Source of the DNA: Chromera velia
Taxonomy: Eukaryota; Sar; Chromeraceae
NCBI GenBank assembly: GCA_018398765.1
Contig: JAHBMJ010002267.1
Location: 1-20,410, forward strand
Direction of reading: 5' to 3'
DNA length: 20,410 bases
Below the pieces are notes generated by a model, which was not told the DNA's origin, did no database searches, and saw nothing but the letters and a program-made list of their open reading frames with translations. The position numbers and the translations under genes were made by a program. Below, piece by piece: positions 1-8,364 of this stretch; the first letter of the stretch is position 1; the number at the start of each line of letters is the position of its first letter.

Positions 1-350
1 TGAATTTCGCAAAAAGAGCAGGGCTTCGCCGTTCACAGAGAAATGAAGAGAAGTCAAATTCACTGTTAGGTAGAATGCGTGAAATTTATAAAAAGGGCAG
101 GAAAAGGCGGTACAGTCAGAAATTTCAGCAGCGCTTCGCGGTGTGGTCCTGTCTGATGTCGATTTATGGCAGAGGACAGAAAGTGGGGTTCCGTCAGAAA
201 TTCCAGCAGCGCTTCGCGATGTGGTCCTGCTTCTTCTTCTTGCAGGTACAGGACACCAAAGGGATGGCCAAGTCGAGGGCGTACAAATTGAGGTTTGAGT
301 TGATGGCTCGCAGGTGTGGGCTCCTGTAGTATGCGTGCAGATGATCACAG
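1..350. repeat. Partial tandem duplication, 78-bp period
   Basis: A block of about 40 bp starting at 115 (GTCAGAAATTTCAGCAGCGC...) recurs at 193 with few differences, giving a 78-bp period, a multiple of three. The minus strand is open from about 335 down to 62 and reads each copy as a repeat containing GPHREALL(K/E)FLT. No start codon or known domain is seen. It could be a decayed repetitive protein fragment or a simple duplication. Confidence 0.45.
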
Positions 351-780
351 CGTTCTGGTTTCCTCTGGGTGAACCTTCTCTGGGCGAAGAAGGTGGTCTG
401 CGTTGCTTGCAGAATAGTTGTTGTTCAGCAGAGAAGGTTGGTCTCCGTTCGCTCAGCTCTTTGATCTTGTTGATCTCGAGCTAGGCGTCACCACGTGTTA
501 AGGCCTACTTAGAGGGGTTGGCGCTAGTAAGTGCTTGCAGAGGTTCAAGGGTCTTCAGGGCTTGATGTCGCTGGAGCGATTCAGGTCGATCCTTAGTGAC
601 AGACTCGATCGATGTCAGGAGCATGGAGCTTTCTTGCGATTCAGTGATCAATCTGATTTCATAGTAGTCTTCCAGAAAGTCTTTCGGAAGTCTTTCATGT
701 GATTTCGATCGAAATACGACAGGCCAAAATCTGTATAGTACAGGACGTTAACGTCCCGTCTCTTTTCTTGTTGATCCTTA
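351..780. other. Non-coding stretch with two 14-bp palindromes
   Basis: No ORF of note is visible. ATTTCGATCGAAAT (702-715) and GGACGTTAACGTCC (743-756) are both perfect 14-bp palindromes separated by 27 bp. GATC and CGATCG words are frequent from about 590 to 715. No function is assigned. Confidence 0.5.
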
Positions 781-865
781 AAAAGGCAGGTAGCGAGGAT
801 TGAACCTATGATCTTCTGTTTGTTAATGTTATATATTAACCACTAGGTCATGAACGTAAGCGACA
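781..865 (-). repeat. tRNA-like relic, possible SINE head
   Basis: On the minus strand TGACCTAGTGG resembles a Pol III A box and, about 45 nt downstream, AGGTTCAATCC matches a B box / T-arm. The spacing is right for a tRNA. The anticodon stem does not pair (flanks TAACA and ACAGA around a TTAACAA loop), so this is not a functional tRNA. A tRNA-derived SINE head or a tRNA pseudogene fits best. No 3' body was delimited. Confidence 0.35.
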
Positions 866-1328
866 CACACCATTCTCTTTTGCTTAGCATTATTTTCGAT
901 TAAGTCAATTTATTTAATTCTCATTTTCTTTCTAGTCACGCTTTGATAGCGCATAGCACTGACGATCCAGCACAAGGCTCGAATTTAATATATATTATAT
1001 TTCAGACAAAACGCTAATATAATATAATGCAATATAATGTCATATATAAACTTAATATAATATGGGAGGATGAAGATTGGGTTGGAGGCTGGAGATGTTT
1101 TAGAGTCAGAGAATGAAGATCCGGCCTGCAAAATTTGATGATGACGCGTTTTTTTGGTTCATAAGACGGTTTTTAAAAAGAATTTAGAGGCAGGTTGCTC
1201 TGTTTTACTCTGTTTAAATGGGGGATGTGGTTGAATTAAGAGAGAAAGAAACATAAACATGGGCAAATTTGTATAGATCTTATATCATATTATATTATAT
1301 TTATATTATTATATTAGGGAAACACTAA

Positions 1329-1330
<2 letters not shown>
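866..1330. other. AT-rich intergenic DNA
   Basis: Contains clusters of TAATATAATAT-type words at about 985-1062 and 1280-1318. No coding signal or RNA gene is visible. Confidence 0.5.

Positions 1331-1362
<32 letters not shown>
1331..1362. repeat. (AT)16 microsatellite
   Basis: Uninterrupted AT dinucleotide repeat of 32 nt, immediately upstream of the 135-bp tandem duplication. Confidence 0.95.
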
Positions 1363-1364
<2 letters not shown>

Positions 1365-1388
1365 AATCCAAGCCTAGATGTAGGCCTA

Positions 1389-1643
1389 GATCCAGCATTA
1401 TCCAGGTACATGCACTGTGGCATCCCTAGGTACAGTGTGCTGTTAGAAGTATATAACTACCGGCCCTTCTCAGAAAGCTTTTGGTTACCATCAACTTGGT
1501 AACTAAAATTTGTCTTCAGCTTCGATCCAGCATCATCCAGGTATATGTATCCCTAGGTACACTATGCTGTTAGGAGTATACAACTACCGGCCCTTTTCAG
1601 AAAGCTTTTGCATGGTTACCATCAACTTGGTAACCAAAATTTG
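1389..1643. repeat. Two-copy tandem repeat, about 135-bp period, with hairpin
   Basis: Copy 1 starts at 1389 and copy 2 at 1524, both with GATCCAGCAT(T/C)ATCCAGG. They share long blocks (CTACCGGCCCTT, CAGAAAGCTTTT, TACCATCAACTTGGTAAC). Copy 2 carries a small deletion near the CATCCCTAGG block and a 4-nt CATG insertion before the hairpin. Each copy ends in an inverted repeat; in copy 2 it is perfect (GGTTACC, 8-nt loop, GGTAACC). It may be a remnant of a satellite or a duplicated transposon end. Confidence 0.85.
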
Positions 1644-1883
1644 GTAATTAATTGGAAAGGTCTGAAAGGACTACCACTACCGCGGTAATCTGGCCGTATC
1701 TGCCCGCAAATGTAGTGAATCGAGATCTAATATAGGAGAACCGCATCTTTAAAAACTGTGTATACGACGTAAAAAAGATAATTTTAAAACTTTTTTGACT
1801 TCAACTTATACGTATTTGTAGATATAAGAGATTATAGGGCTGGGAAAAGGTTCATTAAGAAAAGGTTCAAATCTAAAAAAGTG

Positions 1884-1941
1884 AACCTGTTGAACCTGTT
1901 TTGAACCTGTTGAACCTGTTGAACCTGTTTTGAACCTGTTT
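1884..1941. repeat. GAACCTGTT short tandem array (left subterminal)
   Basis: Six consecutive TGAACCTGTT units of 9-11 nt, varying in T number, just inside the left end of the candidate hAT-like element. They are preceded by two inverted copies (GGTTCA). Confidence 0.85.
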
Positions 1942-2520
1942 TGGAGGCCAGACGCGCGGCCACTGGCACAAGGCCGGCCAGGCCTGCACCGCCTATGGCC
2001 GATATAGGTGAAATAAGGAGCCGGAGCCGCGTACACAGCAACTGTCCCCAGCCGGTTCAATCTATTGTGTCGGACAGACGTATGTCAGCATATGTCAGCA
2101 TCATATATCACCATAAAAACTCATGCTGACGGTTGTAGAAGTGAAGAAGTACACGTGACTTACCAAGTTTTCCACTTGCAAGGCCCCGCATCAAAACAAA
2201 CAGTCTCCACTGAAGGAATGAGGAAGTATAGAGTTTGTTTGACAGCAGTCTGCATGACAGTGTAATTGTCATGATTGATACGATTATATAAATTTAATTA
2301 TAACATTTTCCAATTTTTTCAGGCTTTTTTGATTACTAATTTTCAACTATAAACAGTGAATAACTTGAGACTAGCACCTAATGTGAGCGTAAATATTGAT
2401 TTAAACTATTTAAAAACACTACTAAGGCATAGATTCTATAATAAAACGTTCTAAAAATGCATTAAAAGCTAATTTAAAGGCATAAAATAATACAAAAAAA
2501 TAAGGTTTCTATTAATTAAA

Positions 2521-2600
2521 AGTGAACCTGTTTTTGAACCTGTTTTTGAACCTGATTCAGGTTCATTACTTCGAAGTGAACCTTGAACCTTGAACCTTTT
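2521..2600. repeat. GAACCTG short tandem array (right subterminal)
   Basis: Three GAACCTG(TTTTT) units, one GAACCTGATTCAGGTTC palindromic unit and three GAACCTT units end at the right terminus of the candidate element. The motif matches the left array in the same orientation. Confidence 0.8.
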
Positions 2601-2617
2601 CCTAGTACTATAAGAGA

Positions 2618-2941
2618 ACTTAATTTACTAGGAATTTTACAATAAATCTATCTTTAGTACTCAATTTACCCACTAGTTTATCTTACTTAATTTATATTTG
2701 TACACCCAATAGACATCTTAAATAATTTTCAGAATGATTTTTCATATTATGATTCTTTAAAACTTGATTGATATCGTTATGAAGTTTAAAATTACTCTAA
2801 ATAGAAGTTACAGAACCGTCAGAACGGAACAGCTTCATAATTGGCCACAGTAGATGGAAACCAAACTTTTACCAGTCCAAAGTTCTTCATTAACCTTCAA
2901 CTCACTGAACTCAGTGATGATGGCATAATAATTAACTTTAA
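2618..2941. other. AT-rich intergenic DNA, nothing recognised
   Basis: No ORF, RNA gene or repeat is recognised here. Confidence 0.5.
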
Positions 2942-2968
2942 ATGATGATGATGATGATGATGATGATG
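2942..2968. repeat. (ATG)9 microsatellite
   Basis: Nine uninterrupted ATG triplets. They are followed by a compact segment (2969-3045) that contains an imperfect hairpin, GTATAGACTCT ... AGAGCGTCATAC. The arrangement of microsatellite plus short structured segment resembles the 3' tail of some retroposons, but no coding part adjoins it. Confidence 0.9.
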
Positions 2969-3045
2969 TATGGGGTTAAAGCCGGTGAGCCGTATAGACT
3001 CTGGCTAACCTAGAGCGTCATACATAGAGTTAAACTTTCGACTTA

Positions 3046-3977
3046 GGCCCCACTGGGGTAAATTGAATTGATGGGAGCCTGACAAGGGTGGGGAGGCGGA
3101 TGGAAGTGGAGGGTGGCTCCACTTCTGAGCAAACAGGCTTTTGCTTTATCTGGTAATTCTCTTACAGGCTGAGTTACAACATGCTCTCTATCCCACCCTT
3201 GAGACGATTAAGGACTGCCTGCATTTCGCCCGGAAGAGGGTCCCCATGACCGATCAAAGTGCCAGAACAGCACTGGCATGCCCGAGCGGAGGGAGAAACG
3301 AGAAGGAAAGGGAAAAAACAAGTACCTCAGGGGGAATAGAAAGGACGGAGACGGACTCCTCTGTTTCTGTGTCTTTTTTTTCCCCCAAGGGTCATGGGCC
3401 AGTGAGATTCCTTCTGTCAGTTCGTGTCAGTTAGAGGTCTGTCAGATGACCTCTAAAGAAAATTACCCGAGGCGGAACGGAAGGAGACGGAGATAGAAAA
3501 AGATCAAAACTCCCAATTTCCTTTGATTCCCTATCTTTTCTGCCGAAGACGTACAAGCAAAGGTTTCTCTCTCAGTTCAGTTCCTGCAGTTCGGTCAGTT
3601 CAGTCAGTTCAGTCGGTTTGGTCGGTTCATCCCTGAGGCATGACTTATTTTCCAGGGGAGTGAAATTGCAAGTAGTAAGCATGATAAAAAAATTCAAAAA
3701 GGGGAGAAAAAGGGAGAAGAAGAACGGAGAAGCCGTGTGTAGCATTCACCCCGCTCACAGACCCGCTTGTGAACCGCACGAGCATGAGCGCCCCGCGTGC
3801 CCCCCCGTACCTGTGCAGGCTTAAACCCATCACCTCCCACCGCCTCCCACGCTCACGCGAGGGGTGCCATCCGAGCTCCACAGCCTGGGCCTCTTGGGGT
3901 CGTCCGTCTCACGTTTCCCCCCCATATGCTTTTTGCTCACCCCCCGATTGATTCCGTTCCGCCCTTGTTTGTTCATT
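3046..3977. other. Intergenic DNA with short minisatellite
   Basis: No gene is assigned. An open stretch at about 3160-3290 follows an acceptor-like sequence (TTCTCTTACAG at 3157-3167 approximately) but matches no family I recognise. At about 3572-3630 there is a degenerate 9-bp array of (CAGTTCAGT)-type units. Confidence 0.4.
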
Positions 3978-3998
3978 AATCAATCAATCAATCAATCG
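3978..3998. repeat. (AATC)n microsatellite
   Basis: Five tandem AATC units. Confidence 0.85.
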
Positions 3999-4100
3999 GA
4001 TGACACACATTCGGACTGACATAACGAAATATTCCCCTCAAAAACAAGTACGGTCGTCAAGAATGAACAACGATGGGGAAAGAGTGAGAGGAAGTGAGAG

Positions 4101-4128
4101 AAAAGGAAGAAAGAAAGAAAGGAAGAAA

Positions 4129-4162
<34 letters not shown>

Positions 4163-4177
4163 AAAGAGAAAGAAGGA
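4101..4177. repeat. (GAAA)n microsatellite at the LINE 3' end
   Basis: An imperfect GAAA/GGAA repeat. On the minus strand it is a CTTT tract beginning about 25 nt after the last stop codon of the minus-strand LINE ORF (4200-4202). It may therefore be the LINE's own simple-repeat tail rather than an unrelated microsatellite. Confidence 0.8.
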
Positions 4178-4199
4178 CAGACTGAGGGAACACACACAG

Positions 4200-4707
4200 C
4201 TACTTACGAAGGCAATCGGAGATCGCCCGTGCGCCTGCAACAGGGTGCTTTTCGAGGAGAAGTGTGAAGATCTCCCTTACTTTCTTCTCATTTTCGCTCA
4301 CACCCCGTCCCAACTGCTGCTTAGCCATTTGTTGTGCCTACACAATCAAGTCCGACTTAGAGCGAGTGTCTCTTACTTCATCTAAAAGCCTATTCATGCG
4401 TCCCCTCTCCTTTTCGGTCCCTTTGCATTCAGTCAACTTATGGACAATATCATTCAGATAGCCACGTCCATGCAAATTGAGGGGGCAGTGCTCGCAGACC
4501 GTCTCTATTTCCCCGTTCGGAACCCCCCCCCCCCCCTAACAGTGCACGGGCAATCGGTCTGACGTTGGCCTCCGAACAGAGCACCCTCCTAGGGAGAGGT
4601 CGAACCATAGGAATACGCCGCCCGCTTGAGCCGGTCCATCCTCCCATGACAAGACGGGCCAAGCGCTGTCTAGACGGATGTTCGACTTGGAAGACTGAAG
4701 GCCTCAC
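4200..4707 (-). pseudogene. LINE ORF2 C-terminal CCHC knuckle region
   Basis: The segment contains a zinc-knuckle-like CX2C-X14-H-X4-C motif (CEHC ... H ... C, codons spanning 4425-4496). This is the usual C-terminal motif of APE-type LINE ORF2 proteins and probably contacts nucleic acid. Upstream of it a run of 14 G (C14 on plus, 4523-4536) lies between two coding frames, so homopolymer slippage has shifted the frame. After the knuckle, an in-frame TAG (4338-4340) interrupts an otherwise open, Lys/Glu-rich tail. That tail ends at TAG 4200-4202; CAG to TAG is the simplest explanation for the first stop. Confidence 0.75.
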
Positions 4708-4767
4708 TCCGTTAGGGAAAACCCCTTCCCATCCTACCTGCCCTCCCCTGCCCTGCCGGCCCTCTTT

Positions 4768-5483
4768 TTACAAAGAACGGGAAGTAGCTACAAACCAGTC
4801 GTCCAACCATTCTTGTGCCTCCCTACCTCTCCCTTCTACCGCGAGCTTTCTTTTTAATGCAGCTTTCTCTCCCGGGCCTGAAGGCACCCCCTCGACAGAA
4901 AAGAGTTCAGGAGCGAAAGGTCCCACCAACAGCTTGATGGACCTCCACCAATCGCCATAAAGGCTGTCTTTATAGAGATCTAAAAAGCCAGCGGGCATAC
5001 AGTGGGGTGTTAAGGAGAGGCTACGTAAAAAACCCCCCACTCTTTCAGTCAAAATAGCCCGTATCGGGCAAAGGCCGGAGATGAAGAGGGAAGGGACATG
5101 AAACGAATTGTGGGGAAGGCCGAAAACCCATCTAACAAAACGTAGTTGCAAATCATCCAACGCTTTCATGTCTGTCTGACTGAGGGAAAACGCTTCTAGC
5201 CCGTAAAGGGCCACAGGAATCCACAGGCCCTGAAAGAGCATAATTTTCGAAGTCGGAGAGAAACGACCAAGAGAAACACAGAGCCCAATGACCCCCCCGA
5301 GTGCCCTCTCTGCCACCCCCAGGCAATGTCTCACAGAGGAACGGAGAGATCCGCCTTCAAAAAAAGTGTAGCCTAAATACTTATACTGGCCTGTTCTCTC
5401 AACTTCCTTCCCTTCAAAGAAGATTGGCTGACTAATATTCTCCTTGCTGCAGGAAAGCCTCATTACTTTTATCTTTTTAAATT
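4768..5483 (-). pseudogene. LINE ORF2 post-palm (thumb/connection) region
   Basis: An open frame of about 240 codons continues the reverse transcriptase after the frameshift. It contains KYLGYTF (the KxLG motif after motif D), a conserved-looking ALYGLEAF segment (typical LLYGxE/W motif of LINE thumb regions) and RWVFGLP (the RxxLGLP-type motif). These are standard landmarks between the RT palm and the C-terminal knuckle in non-LTR elements. The frame stops at 4768 and the product continues in other frames toward 4200. I cannot assign a clade from these motifs alone. Confidence 0.82.
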
Positions 5484-6050
5484 GACCGTGAAGCCCTACG
5501 TCCGACAATATTCGGTCAATTTATTCATTCTTGCTTGAAGCCCATGTGAAGAACGACCAAACAGAACAAGGTCGTCAGCGTAACCAAGGCTTTCGAGAGG
5601 CTCAGGCCCCACACCGATCGTATCGTCCTGACTGACCCTGACTTTCCCTCTTTTCCTCTTCACCACTACTTCGGTCTTCTTGTTCCCCTTCCCAATGCGA
5701 ACCCCTCTCAATCTGCCTGCCTAAGGGTAGTCACACGTTCTGCTTTCTATAGACCTCTCGTCAGATACTGTTCCATCCTTCTCTGACTCTTCCCCCTCGA
5801 GCTCATCCTCTCGGTGAGCCGAGAGGCGGATGTGGCGGTGCAGATTATTAATGAACAGAAAGAAGAGCAAAGGAGAGAGAAGGTCACCCTGTTTCACCCC
5901 CACCCCTTCCTGTATCTCCCTATCTGCACCATCAACCCTCGCCCAGACATCAAAGTACATAGCATGCACTATCAAAACATCATATTCTGATACACCCTCC
6001 TCCCGAAGCCGTCTCAGCAACAGACCTTGAGGGACTCGGACCTTATCAAA
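5484..6050 (-). pseudogene. LINE reverse transcriptase palm fragment
   Basis: This part would copy LINE RNA into DNA at the nicked target. It begins with FDKV (motif A, catalytic Asp) at 6050. A motif with GVKQGDLLSPLLFFLF follows (RT motif B region), then the catalytic YADD at 5571-5582. The endonuclease and the fingers upstream of motif A are absent. A TAG at 5721-5723 interrupts the same frame between motif B and YADD. Shortly after YADD, a TAG near 5499 stands where related elements usually have Trp in a C.xWGLxVN-type motif, and a 1-nt loss in an A-run near 5480 shifts the frame. The catalytic motifs themselves are intact. Confidence 0.88.
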
Positions 6051-6052
6051 CG

Positions 6053-6759
6053 GTTAAATTTAGAAAATTCATAATCACTAAAATCGTCATATACTAGGCT
6101 ATATATTGCTTTAATTTGTTTTATGTTTGAAAGCGTTTTTTTGTTTTTGAGTGGGAAAACGTTCATGCTAGCGTTTACGATCATGAAAGCCTAGGTAATA
6201 GCTAGTAATAGCCTATTTATAGACTAAATTTAATTTATTATAAGTTTTTTCAAGCTGATCGATAAACTGACCGACGATAATATACAATTTTTTAAGACAC
6301 TGGCACCCAAAGTACCAATCCCAAAAATGGAACCACCCCCCTGGAAAGCACCAGAATACCGGAAGCACCCTGACTTGACAACACTGTGGTATTGTATAAT
6401 TCGTATTTTGCAATTTTAAATTTTTACTCTAACAAAAAAAAAAGAGAGCGGATTGCAATGCATTGCATTGCTCCCACATACTGGCAGGTGAATCAGTTCG
6501 GCTAGTAGCTGGGCTAGCTAGTCGGCTAATATAGCGATCAACTTCAATACAAAGGTGGTGGCCTCTAATGAGTCTCCATGCTGGTCCGCAACGAATCACA
6601 TTCAATTCATCGAAGTATTAAACGGAGACGAGCTTGTGAAGACTCACACTGAAGAGCGAACTAATAATGAATTCCTGCCTTTTCGCAACGACGACGCAGG
6701 CCCAAGTTTGTTTCTCTCGCAGACATTGTCTTGCTGTTCCAGTGCAGCCTGCCCAGCTG
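6053..6759. other. AT-rich spacer between LINE and Mic19 gene
   Basis: 6053-6450 is markedly AT-rich against its neighbours, with no coding signal. A perfect palindrome GCAATGCATTGC lies near 6454-6468. The part closest to 6760 should contain the Mic19 3' UTR; no clear polyadenylation signal was identified. Confidence 0.45.
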
Positions 6760-7032
6760 CTACCCCAGCCGACCGGTAACGCCCGCTGCCGCTCGTCGCG
6801 CACATTGCGTGTAGCGCTCCACAACCTGAGCGCACTTGAGCACGTCAGTCTGATTCGCCCGATAGCACTGAAGGACTCTCTGTCGCTCCCCTGCGCAGGG
6901 TTTCGGAAGAGGCTCGTACCTGCGAAGCGTCATGTCGTTGAAAAATGGGACGAGGAAGTTAGGGTCAAATAAATGCACACACAGTGAAATTCACAGGCCG
7001 AGCCAAAGAAGCAAAGGCTTCTCCGCAGGACA

Positions 7033-7079
<47 letters not shown>

Positions 7080-8015
7080 TACACGCAAACACACGCTCAC
7101 ACACGTTGCTACTTACGCACACACGCGAAAGCTCATGCGTACTCACACACGTACAGTCCCATACAGAAAGACATACACACGCTCAGTCCCATACAAAAAC
7201 ACATACACACGCACAGTCCCATGCATAAGGACATTCACACACGCACAGACCCACGCATGAAGACATACACACGCACAGACCAGGCTGCACGAAAATATGA
7301 CCGGAGACAATAACTGAAAGCAGGGACAGGCGACTGTTTTGGACAGAACAGAACGCGACCCGCGATTGCTTTGGCAGAGAAATAGAGAGACACACCAAAT
7401 GCCTCCTGTATTGAGCAGAGAGAAATCAGAACTGACGACACCAAGCGCCTAACAGTCATAGAGAAGGGAAGCTGAAGCGAAGGATAGGCCAAAACTCTCT
7501 TTAGGTCACTTAATGTTATTGTCGAGGGCATAAACTTTCGATCACTTCCACCAAAATGAGAAAAAGATAAAAAGGGGACTCCATCCATGCATTGTCCGTG
7601 AATGCGTCAGACAGACAGTCAGTGACAGAGTTTGATTTCTATTTCTATTTCTCCTTTCAAACAGACAGGCGACAGCGACACAGGTTTTTCTTTCTCTTCT
7701 GAGTTTTTTCTCGTTCATTGTGTTTTTCTTCTTTCTTCCTTATTGTCCTTGTGTTTCCTCTTTTGGCACACACGCAGACACAAAGAAAGACAGATTATGT
7801 GTTTTGTTTTTCCACGCACACAACAGACAGGAGAGGGAAGGAGGGAGTAAGCAAGGAGCGAAAGAAAGACAGAAAGAAAGAAAATAAATAAATAAAGAAA
7901 GAAAGAAAGCCAGCAAGCAAGCAAGAAAGAAAGAAAGAAAGAAAGAAAGAAGGGAAGGAAGCCAGCAAGCAAGCAAGCAAGCAAGAAAGAAAGGAAGAAA
8001 GAAAGAAAGAAAGAA

Positions 8016-8047
<32 letters not shown>

Positions 8048-8085
8048 AGAAAGACACAGAGACACACAGACACACAGACACACAT

Positions 8086-8158
<73 letters not shown>

Positions 8159-8321
8159 GAGAGAAGGAAAGGGAAGGAAGACAACAGAACGACCGGTCAC
8201 TTAGACTGTGTTGGCAAAGGGGTCGAAGACGGACAGAGTGAATGACGACAGACCAAGCGACAGAACCGGCAGTGAGGTAGACTGCGGTGTATGTTTTTTT
8301 GTACACCCTGTGTATGCTGAC

Positions 8322-8364
<43 letters not shown>

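Larger units (their letters stand above)
1832..2608. mobile_element. Candidate hAT-like non-autonomous DNA transposon (MITE)
   Basis: The ends form an imperfect inverted repeat: GGGCTGGGAAAAGGTTCA at the left, and the reverse complement of the right end reads GTACTAGGAAAAGGTTCA. The 9-mer TATAAGAGA lies directly outside both ends (1823-1831 and 2609-2617), as expected for a target-site duplication; hAT elements make 8 bp, so 8-9 bp is compatible. Both subterminal regions carry arrays of GAACCTG(T)n. No transposase ORF exists in the 777-bp interior, so it would depend on an autonomous partner. hAT assignment rests on TIR style and duplication length only. Confidence 0.6.
4200..6052 (-). mobile_element. 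5'-truncated LINE (non-LTR retrotransposon), RT to C-terminus
   Basis: The minus strand encodes the 3' part of a LINE ORF2: reverse transcriptase from motif A onward, the thumb/connection region and a C-terminal CCHC knuckle. Coding similarity starts abruptly at the FDKV motif (Asp codon 6045-6047) next to AT-rich DNA, as expected from incomplete target-primed reverse transcription. The frame ends at TAG 4200-4202 and a CTTT tract follows. No matching target-site duplication was found by eye. At least three stops and two frameshifts make it inactive. Confidence 0.9.

Noticed and set aside
781-865. Functional tRNA gene
   Set aside because: The B box is good but the anticodon stem and overall cloverleaf do not pair.
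3141-3434. Exon-like ORF after an acceptor-like CTCTTACAG
   Set aside because: No donor, no partner exon and no family recognised. The first 40 codons look protein-like, so it is kept only as a weak note.
6760-6978. Stand-alone 72-aa CHCH protein starting upstream of the acceptor
   Set aside because: It would need a GTG start; the residues before YEP are intronic, and splicing to exon 1 gives a full Mic19 protein.
7151-7281. CRISPR-like array
   Set aside because: Repeats are contiguous without unique spacers, in a eukaryotic intron; it is a minisatellite.
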